Below, one piece after another: positions 5,661-10,121 of a stretch of DNA of 10,121 nucleotides (position 1 is the first letter of the stretch; each line of letters begins with the position of its first letter). The DNA comes from an uncultured Clostridia bacterium (GTDB lineage Bacteria; Bacillota; Clostridia; Christensenellales; Aristaeellaceae). The translations under genes and the position numbers were made by a program. Under the pieces are notes generated by a model. That model did no database searches, had not been told where the DNA came from, and saw only the letters and a list, made by a program, of their open reading frames with translations. The DNA lies in assembly GCA_934631055.1 (NCBI GenBank), contig CAKTXP010000078.1, forward strand, positions 1-10,121, written 5' to 3'.

Positions 5661-5709
5661 TGGTTCTGCTGTTTTTTAGCTCTTATCTTGCAGATCGGAG
5701 GCACTTCAT

Positions 5710-6462
5710 ATGTCTACTTCTCTCCCGGGCAACGCTGCCCGCAGTCATACGCCCGCGCTGGTTCGCGGCATGCGCGACGGCATTCCCATCGGGCTGGGCT
5801 ATCTGGCGGTCGCGTTCTCGCTGGGCATTGCGGCGCGCAACGCCGGACTGAATGCCTTTCAGGGCTTTTTGGTCAGCATTCTGAACAATGCGTCGGCGGG
5901 CGAATACGCCGGTTTTACGACGATTGCCGCGGATGCGACGTATCTGGAGATCGCCATCGTCACGCTCATCGCCAACGCGCGCTATCTGCTGATGAGCTGT
6001 TCGCTGAGCCAGAAGTTTGAGCCGGGGACGCCCCTGCGTCATCGGCTGCTGGTCGGCTACGATGTGACGGACGAGCTTTTCGGGCTTGCAATCTCCTACG
6101 ACGGCTGGCTCGACCCGTATTACATGTACGGCGCGATCCTCGTCGCCGCGCCGAGCTGGGCGATCGGCACGGCGCTTGGCGTCGTCGTGGGCAACCTGCT
6201 GCCCGCGCGCGTGGTCAGCGCGCTGAGCGTCGCGCTCTACGGCATGTTCCTTGCCATCATTATTCCGGCGGCGCGGAAGAACAAGGTCGTTGCGGCGCTG
6301 GTGCTGCTCTCCTTTGCGCTGAGCTTTGCCTGCGATTATCTGCCGTTTGTTTCTACGCTGTCCTCCGGCACGCGGACGATCATCCTGACTGTCCTGCTCT
6401 CCGCGGGCGCGGCGCTGCTCTTCCCTGTGTCGGACGAAAAGAAGGAGGATGTCGCGGCATGA
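5710..6462 (+). CDS. azlC: AzlC-family branched-chain amino acid exporter, large subunit
   Basis: The protein has 250 residues; ATG 5710 is eight bases after GGAGG (5697-5701). It is a polytopic inner-membrane protein with the AzlC pattern: G-I-P-I-G-L-G-Y near 24-31, N-A-R-Y-L-L-M-S at 89-96 (family N-x-R-x-x-L-M-S), D-V-T-D-E-L-F-G-L at 118-126, and long hydrophobic runs at about 26-44, 50-70, 78-98, 139-163, 168-188, 192-212 and 221-239. Its tail is charged and cytoplasmic. AzlC with its small partner AzlD (BrnFE in Corynebacterium) exports leucine, isoleucine, valine and sometimes methionine; B. subtilis azlC mutations give azaleucine resistance. The azlD gene overlaps its stop as ATGA. 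No Lrp-type azlB regulator gene adjoins, unlike in B. subtilis, so control must come from elsewhere. The exact substrate is inferred from the family. Confidence 0.87.
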   Translation: MSTSLPGNAARSHTPALVRGMRDGIPIGLGYLAVAFSLGIAARNAGLNAFQGFLVSILNNASAGEYAGFTTIAADATYLEIAIVTLIANARYLLMSCSLSQKFEPGTPLRHRLLVGYDVTDELFGLAISYDGWLDPYYMYGAILVAAPSWAIGTALGVVVGNLLPARVVSALSVALYGMFLAIIIPAARKNKVVAALVLLSFALSFACDYLPFVSTLSSGTRTIILTVLLSAGAALLFPVSDEKKEDVAA

Positions 6463-6770
6463 CGCACAGCATTTACATCTATATCGCAATCATGGCGGGC
6501 GTCAGCTTCCTGATCCGAACGCTTCCGCTGACGCTTATCCGCAAACCCATCACCAATCGTTTCCTGCGGTCGTTCCTTTTCTATGTGCCGTATGTGACGC
6601 TGGCAGTGATGACCTTTCCGGCAATCGTTCAGGCGACGCAGTCGCCCATCGCGGGCGCGCTGGCGCTGATCTTGGGCGTCGTTCTGGCGTTCAGGGGCGC
6701 GAGCCTGTTTACGGTCGCGGCGTCCTGCTGTGCCGTGGTGCTGCTGGCGGAGTGGATTCTGGTTCATTGA
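6459..6770 (+). CDS. azlD: AzlD-family branched-chain amino acid exporter, small subunit
   Basis: The protein has 103 residues, a normal AzlD length. It starts at ATG 6459 inside the azlC stop (ATGA) with AAGGAGG (6442-6448) ten bases upstream. The strongly conserved AzlD segment is present: S-F-L-I-R-T-L-P-L at 16-24 and S-F-L-F-Y-V-P-Y-V-T-L-A-V-M-T-F-P at 38-54. Three to four membrane segments are likely (about 5-24, 38-58, 63-80, 83-102). It forms the exporter together with AzlC in the cytoplasmic membrane. A textbook terminator follows three bases after the stop. Confidence 0.87.
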   Translation: MTHSIYIYIAIMAGVSFLIRTLPLTLIRKPITNRFLRSFLFYVPYVTLAVMTFPAIVQATQSPIAGALALILGVVLAFRGASLFTVAASCCAVVLLAEWILVH

Positions 6771-6772
6771 CG

Positions 6773-6812
6773 AAGGCTTCCCCATTTCCAATGCGGATGG
6801 GGAAGCTTTTTT
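6773..6812 (+). terminator. Intrinsic terminator of azlCD
   Basis: GCTTCCCCAT (6776-6785) pairs perfectly with ATGGGGAAGC (6797-6806) around an eleven-base loop and is followed by six T (6807-6812). Three further bases on each side (6773-6775 with 6807-6809) can extend the stem. It starts two bases after the azlD stop codon. Confidence 0.9.
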
Positions 6813-6923
6813 GCCTTATAGGAAATTGCATAAAGCTTGCTCGCGTGCGTAAAGCTTTGAATCTTTACGGACTGTGGCGGAAATGCAGGCGGGCTCAGCC
6901 CGCTTTCATATTCCGGTTATGGG
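6813..6923 (+). other. Intergenic stretch with two small hairpins
   Basis: No gene is supported. CGTAAAG (6848-6854) pairs with CTTTACG (6863-6869), and GCGGGC (6889-6894) pairs with GCCCGC (6898-6903) around TCA, followed by TTTC. Both lie before the fucU promoter and so are not in its transcript. They may be leftovers of a second terminator or spacer DNA. Confidence 0.4.
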
Positions 6924-6952
6924 TTGAAGTAAATTTTACGACGTGCTATAAT
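6924..6952 (+). promoter_or_regulatory. Promoter of the fucU-EFR1 pair
   Basis: TTGAAG (6924-6929) and TATAAT (6947-6952) are 17 bases apart, and TGC directly before the -10 box makes it an extended -10 as well. The start would be near 6959. The roughly 60-base leader carries a small hairpin CCTGT/ACAGG (6967-6981) and a GGAGG ribosome site (7008-7012). Confidence 0.8.
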
Positions 6953-7020
6953 TTATCAAAAGAAGTCCTGTACGAAACAGGTGGTTTAGTTGGAAAAAAG
7001 CATAAACGGAGGTCTTTCAT

Positions 7021-7455
7021 ATGTTAAAAGGGATTTCGCCGATTATCAGCCCCGAACTGCTGAAAGTCATCGCTGAAATGGGTCATGGCGACGAACTCGT
7101 CCTCGCCGACGCGAATTTTCCCGGTACGTCGATCGGAAAGCGCTGCATCCGCTGCGACGGTCACGGCTGCGCGGATGTGATGCGCGCGCTGCTGACGCTC
7201 TTCCCGCTGGATGACTTCGTGACCGCGCCGCTGGCGGTCATGGAAGTGCCGCAGGGCATGTTCCCGGAAGATAAGGCGCCCATCTGGAAGGCGTTCCGCG
7301 AGGCGGCGGATACCGACCTGCCGACCGCGCAGTTCGAGATGATGGATCACGACGCATTCATGGAGCGTGCGCGCGCCGCATATGCCGTCGTGCAGACGGG
7401 CGAAACTGCGCTTTACGGAAACATCATCATCCGCAAGGGTGTCGTCCGCGCATAA
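7021..7455 (+). CDS. fucU: RbsD/FucU-family sugar mutarotase, closest to L-fucose mutarotase
   Basis: The protein has 144 residues (E. coli FucU 140); ATG 7021 is eight bases after GGAGG. The first 30 residues nearly copy FucU: M-L-K-x-I-S-P-x-I-S-P-E-L-L-K-V, then A-E-M-G-H-G-D-E at 18-25. His22, the family's proton-transfer residue, and Asp30 are present, as is Y-G-N near the end (132-134). These cytoplasmic ring-shaped oligomers interconvert the alpha and beta forms of a reducing sugar. By eye, the stretch N-R-F-A-F-Y of E. coli FucU reads D-H-D-A-F-M here (109-114), so a substrate other than fucose is possible. No fucose isomerase, kinase, aldolase or transporter is in view. It leads a two-gene unit with an EFR1-type redox gene three bases downstream. 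Confidence 0.85.
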   Translation: MLKGISPIISPELLKVIAEMGHGDELVLADANFPGTSIGKRCIRCDGHGCADVMRALLTLFPLDDFVTAPLAVMEVPQGMFPEDKAPIWKAFREAADTDLPTAQFEMMDHDAFMERARAAYAVVQTGETALYGNIIIRKGVVRA

Positions 7456-7458
7456 ATC

Positions 7459-8220
7459 ATGCGGTATATCCAGCTGATATTCAGCCCGACGGGCGGAGTC
7501 CGCAAATCGGCGGAGCTGCTTTCCTCCGCAATCTCAGACAGTTTTGAGACGATCGACCTTTCTCTGACGCTGAGAGGGCAGAAGAGTACCCAGTTTTCCG
7601 CGGAGGACGTCTGCCTGATTGCCGTTCCCTGCTTTGGCGGGCGCGTTCCGGAGATCGCGCTGACGCGTCTGTCGCAGACGCGCGGCGGCGGCGCGCGCGC
7701 CATCCTGCTGTGCGCTTACGGCAATCGGGACGACGGAGACACGCTTTTTGAACTGCGGGACGCGGCGCGCAAGGCGGGCTATCTTCCCGTCGCCGCCGTC
7801 CGCGCCGTCGCGCAGCACAGCATTATCCCTTCCATTGCGGCAGGCAGACCGGACGAGGAGGACGCGCGCAGGCTGGCGCGATTCGGCAGAGCAATTCGGG
7901 AAAAACTGGCGCAGGGAGACTTGACGCCCGTTCCCCTTCCGGAAAAGACGCTTCTGCGCCCGTTTGGCGGGCTGCTCGTTCATCCGCGCACAGGAAGGGC
8001 ATGCACTCGGTGCGGAAAATGCACCGCGGTCTGTCCGGTGAACGCCATCCCCCGAAAGCATCCCATGCTGACGGACGACACACGCTGTATCACCTGCATG
8101 CGCTGTGTGGCGGTCTGTCCCGCGCATGCGCGCAGGCTCAGTCGGTTGGTCGTCGCCCTCGCGGGAAGGAAACTGAAAAAGAAATGCACCATGCGAAAAG
8201 AGCCGGAACTGATCCTGTGA
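7459..8220 (+). CDS. EFR1-type flavodoxin-ferredoxin fusion protein
   Basis: The protein has 253 residues. Residues 1-160 are flavodoxin-like: F-S-P-T-G-G-V-R-K-S at 8-17 is an FMN phosphate loop, V-P-C-F-G-G-R-V-P at 56-64 is the second loop, and Y-G-N-R-D-D at 87-92 the third. Residues 175-225 hold two [4Fe-4S] motifs of the bacterial ferredoxin type: C182-x2-C185-x2-C188-x3-C192-P and C210-x2-C213-x2-C216-x3-C220-P. The order flavodoxin then ferredoxin is the EFR1 layout common in anaerobic Firmicutes, a cytoplasmic electron carrier of unknown partner. The tail from 228 is basic and has no further motif. ATG 7459 lies three bases after the fucU stop without a clear ribosome site of its own, so it probably depends on translational coupling. 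Confidence 0.85.
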   Translation: MRYIQLIFSPTGGVRKSAELLSSAISDSFETIDLSLTLRGQKSTQFSAEDVCLIAVPCFGGRVPEIALTRLSQTRGGGARAILLCAYGNRDDGDTLFELRDAARKAGYLPVAAVRAVAQHSIIPSIAAGRPDEEDARRLARFGRAIREKLAQGDLTPVPLPEKTLLRPFGGLLVHPRTGRACTRCGKCTAVCPVNAIPRKHPMLTDDTRCITCMRCVAVCPAHARRLSRLVVALAGRKLKKKCTMRKEPELIL

Positions 8221-8232
8221 GGGTCTTTTCGC
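8193..8232 (+). terminator. Possible terminator overlapping the stop codon of the EFR1-type gene
   Basis: GCGAAAAGA (8193-8201) pairs perfectly with TCTTTTCGC (8224-8232) and encloses the stop codon (8218-8220). As with the hairpin after the MBL-fold gene, the T run is inside the 3' arm. The 22-base loop can itself fold slightly (GGA/TCC). Termination would be partial at best. Confidence 0.4.
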
Positions 8233-8238
8233 GGCGTC

Positions 8239-8244
8239 TATAAT
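8239..8244 (+). promoter_or_regulatory. Candidate -10 box for a long-leader transcript of the HD-GYP-like gene
   Basis: A perfect TATAAT lies here, but the -35 region (8215-8221) is poor and there is no TGn. If used, transcription begins near 8251 and makes a leader of about 150 bases containing the hairpins at 8272-8342. A second weak candidate, TATAAA at 8375-8380, would give a leader of about 14 bases without them. Confidence 0.35.
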
Positions 8245-8271
8245 CAAAAACGATTTAGATTGATTTGAAGA

Positions 8272-8349
8272 TTGAGCAGATGCTAGAAGCGCTCAAACGG
8301 GAACGCCTGCGTTTCTATGCGGGCTTCCCGGGTCGGCGACCCAACGCAG
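8272..8349 (+). other. Strongly foldable leader segment before the HD-GYP-like gene
   Basis: Three stems follow one another. TTGAGC (8272-8277) pairs with GCTCAA (8291-8296). CGGGAA plus GCCTGC (8298-8310, one bulged C) pairs with GCGGGC plus TTCCCG (8319-8330), 12 pairs around an eight-base loop. GGTC (8331-8334) pairs with GACC (8338-8341). In addition CTGCGTT (8307-8313) is fully complementary to AACGCAG (8343-8349), which would break the middle stem. There is no T tract. I do not recognise a known riboswitch; the order of a long hairpin and then a tight one also loosely recalls the paired hairpins at 209-252. Confidence 0.4.
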
Positions 8350-8400
8350 CTCTTTGTGGAATTACAGCAGCCAGTATAAAACAAAGGGAGAGCAGGATTG

Positions 8401-10121
8401 ATGAACGCAGAGCAGATCAAAGACTTTTTTGAGGATTATCAAAAGACGCTCGAAAAAGTGGATAGTCTGGATGTTTCCATTCGCACACAGCATGATTGGA
8501 ATGCCTGGTGCGCCGCGCTGACTGAGCGGGCGGAATATCTGCATCATGAATACGGCAGGATGAAAACGCGGATCGACGACGCGCTGTCCGTTTTTGAAGC
8601 GGAGGACGAATCGCTGACGGACGAAGTATGGACGCAGTTCAGAATGTCCCTGCGGGATTTTTACAGCTCCGATACGCATGATCTGGCGCTGGTCAAGCGC
8701 GCGGCGGAGATCCTGCTCAAGCATGAGAAAAAGCGCGATAATCCGGAAGCCAAGATTCAGGCGTGTTTGTATCTGGGTTATGCCGATTTGGAATATTCGC
8801 GCATCGTCCATGAGGGATTCAGAGAGACATCCACATATTACTATAAGCGGGTCGCCGATTACTGGGTGCATTACGCTGAAACGGACAGCCTGATTATTCA
8901 TCAGGCAATCGTGGTCGCGCTTGTCAACCTGACGATGGCATGCACCTGTCTGGGCAATCTCTCTCCGGAAGAGAGCTACCATTACTGGCAGATCATGCAG
9001 AAGATCCAAAATTCGGAGGCATTCAAGAAAAACCGCGAGAAGGAGCCGGGCGTCGCGCAGCTTCTGGATATTTACACGGAACGTTACAAGACGGACGGCT
9101 TTGCGGTCGCCATGACGCCGAAAAAGCCCTTTGACCCTGAGCTGAAAGAAAAGCTGATGGAGATGACCCGGCAGGCATACGCCGAGTTTATGGATAAGCC
9201 GGAATGGACGGCGGATATGTTCCAGGCGATTATTTCCGTTCTGGACTGCGAGCATTTAAGCGGGAAAAAGACGGTAGACGAATGCTGGAAGACGATACAC
9301 GACTTTTATTACAAGACGCATAACGCGCTGAATGAAGAGATCGACATCATTTCCTACTTCCTGACGACGCTGGAGGCGCTGATCGAGTATCTGGTCGAGT
9401 GCAAGATGCCCCGCGAGGAAAAGCAGAAGTATTTCAAGGGCTATCAGCACGAGATTCAGTCCTTCATCACCGATTATGACCGGCGCAGCAGCGATATCTA
9501 CACCCTCAATTCCGCGCTCGAAACGCTGGCTTTCCTGCCGGAGAGCTACCCGCTTTTCGATACGCCGGCGGAGAAGATCGACTTCATGTATCGCATGGTC
9601 ATCGTCCGCCACTGCACGACATTCCTGCATTCGCAGATGGTCTGTACGTTTGCGGAGGTGATATTGGGCGCGGTCATCGACGAAGCGCCGGATATCCTGG
9701 CGGGCTATCGCGATTTGAAGGATGCGGCGGATGTTCAGGCGCATCGGGACGAGCTGATTCAGTTTATCCATAACGCCGCGCTGCTCCACGACGTCGGCAA
9801 GAACGCCATGCTGACCATCATCGATACGCAGCACCGCCCGCTCTCCGACGATGAATTCTCCATCATCCGCGAGCATCCGACCAAGGGCGCGGAGTTCCTT
9901 TCCATCGACCCGGACATCGCCCGCTATAAGGATATTACGCACGGACATCACAAGTTCTACAACGGTAAGGGCGGTTATCCCGCGGATTTTGATAACACGG
10001 CTTCGCCTGAGCGCATCATGATCGACGTCATCACGCTGTGTGATTGCATGGATGCGGCGACGGATTGCTATGGGCGAAATTATCATATGGCGAAAACGGT
10101 CGATCAGGTTTTGGAAGAGTT
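8401..10121 (+). CDS. HD-GYP-like domain protein with a large helical N-terminal region (3' end outside the window)
   Basis: The frame is open from ATG 8401 to the window edge: 573 complete codons. GGGAG (8386-8390) and AGGA (8394-8397) lie before the start. Residues 1 to about 430 are charged, helix-rich and soluble-looking, with no membrane segment and no signal peptide; they recall helical repeat regions but I cannot name a family. From about 400 an HD-GYP-type domain begins. H463-D464 lies in L-H-D-V-G-K, followed by H492 (R-E-H-P-T-K-G), H516-H517 and D548 (T-L-C-D-C-M-D), so the usual metal ligands all seem present. The signature loop is changed: H-H-K-F-Y-N-G-K-G-G-Y-P (516-527) instead of H-H-E-x-x-D-G-x-G-Y-P, with Lys for Glu, Asn for Asp and one extra Gly. 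HD-GYP enzymes cut cyclic di-GMP; whether this variant does is uncertain. A further domain may follow beyond 10121. Confidence 0.8.
   Translation, partial: MNAEQIKDFFEDYQKTLEKVDSLDVSIRTQHDWNAWCAALTERAEYLHHEYGRMKTRIDDALSVFEAEDESLTDEVWTQFRMSLRDFYSSDTHDLALVKRAAEILLKHEKKRDNPEAKIQACLYLGYADLEYSRIVHEGFRETSTYYYKRVADYWVHYAETDSLIIHQAIVVALVNLTMACTCLGNLSPEESYHYWQIMQKIQNSEAFKKNREKEPGVAQLLDIYTERYKTDGFAVAMTPKKPFDPELKEKLMEMTRQAYAEFMDKPEWTADMFQAIISVLDCEHLSGKKTVDECWKTIHDFYYKTHNALNEEIDIISYFLTTLEALIEYLVECKMPREEKQKYFKGYQHEIQSFITDYDRRSSDIYTLNSALETLAFLPESYPLFDTPAEKIDFMYRMVIVRHCTTFLHSQMVCTFAEVILGAVIDEAPDILAGYRDLKDAADVQAHRDELIQFIHNAALLHDVGKNAMLTIIDTQHRPLSDDEFSIIREHPTKGAEFLSIDPDIARYKDITHGHHKFYNGKGGYPADFDNTASPERIMIDVITLCDCMDAATDCYGRNYHMAKTVDQVLEE

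Larger units (their letters stand above)
5522..5709 (+). other. Structured gap between the ThrE-type genes and azlC
   Basis: The 188 bases contain no supported gene. GAGAGGA (5556-5562) can pair with TCCTCTT (5579-5585; six pairs plus a G-T) and is followed by a T-rich stretch, a modest terminator candidate for the ThrE pair. ATGGATA (5534-5540) can pair with TATCCAT (5599-5605) around it. A strong 14-base inverted repeat follows at 5615-5650. GGGTTTCTT (5566-5574) is also complementary to AAGAAACCC (5613-5621), the left arm of that repeat, so two exclusive folds can be drawn. Confidence 0.4.

Noticed and set aside
8250..8400. Cyclic di-GMP riboswitch before the HD-GYP-like gene
   Set aside because: The conserved elements I know for the two classes, such as CACGCACAGGGCAAACC, are absent; the folding is noted but not assigned to a class.
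8362..10086. Two leftward open frames of 297 and 276 residues opposite the HD-GYP-like gene
   Set aside because: They lie antisense to a continuous frame with HD-GYP motifs and show no domain of their own.
1..10121. CRISPR arrays, insertion sequences, tRNA or rRNA genes, prophage or defence genes
   Set aside because: No repeated spacer pattern, transposase, tRNA cloverleaf or phage-type protein was seen on either strand.

Overview
The window is GC-rich bacterial chromosome (many GCG, CGC, CTG and GAC codons) with short intergenic gaps, ATGA/GTGA gene overlaps and GGAGG-type ribosome sites. The gene content points to an anaerobic Clostridia-type Bacillota, probably a gut lineage: an oxygen-sensitive 2-hydroxyacyl-CoA-dehydratase/double-cubane-type iron-sulfur pair, an EFR1-type flavodoxin-ferredoxin protein, a split ThrE exporter, AzlCD and (at the edge) an AsnA-type asparagine synthetase. 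This placement is inference from gene families; there is no rRNA or other direct taxonomic marker.

Layout. The minus strand carries positions 1-3332. A promoter at 3304-3332 drives a two-gene operon: an HgdB-like iron-sulfur protein (1954-3234), then a fusion of a second HgdB-like domain with an ATP-dependent activase (305-1957). Next come a 250-base gap full of hairpins and the first 16 codons of a probable asnA (1-50). Everything to the right is on the plus strand. It starts with an exported ComEC-like metallo-beta-lactamase-fold protein (3401-4216), divergent from the iron-sulfur operon. The split ThrE-family exporter follows (4281-5039 and 5036-5521), then azlC-azlD (5710-6462, 6459-6770) closed by a clear terminator. 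After these lie a promoter, a fucU-like mutarotase gene (7021-7455) and the EFR1-type protein (7459-8220). A 180-base gap able to fold strongly leads into a large HD-GYP-like protein (8401 to beyond the right edge).

How the genes work together. The two iron-sulfur genes form a self-contained ATP-driven low-potential reductase or dehydratase module whose substrate cannot be read from the sequence. ThrE-type and AzlCD exporters sit side by side and suggest amino-acid or organic-acid efflux; asnA would add amino-acid synthesis nearby. FucU plus EFR1 is an unexpected sugar-mutarotase/redox pair. The HD-GYP-like protein keeps the metal-binding residues but has an altered GYP loop.

No tRNA, rRNA, CRISPR array, insertion sequence or phage gene was seen. 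The least explained DNA is in the hairpin-rich gaps at 51-304, 5522-5709 and 8221-8400.
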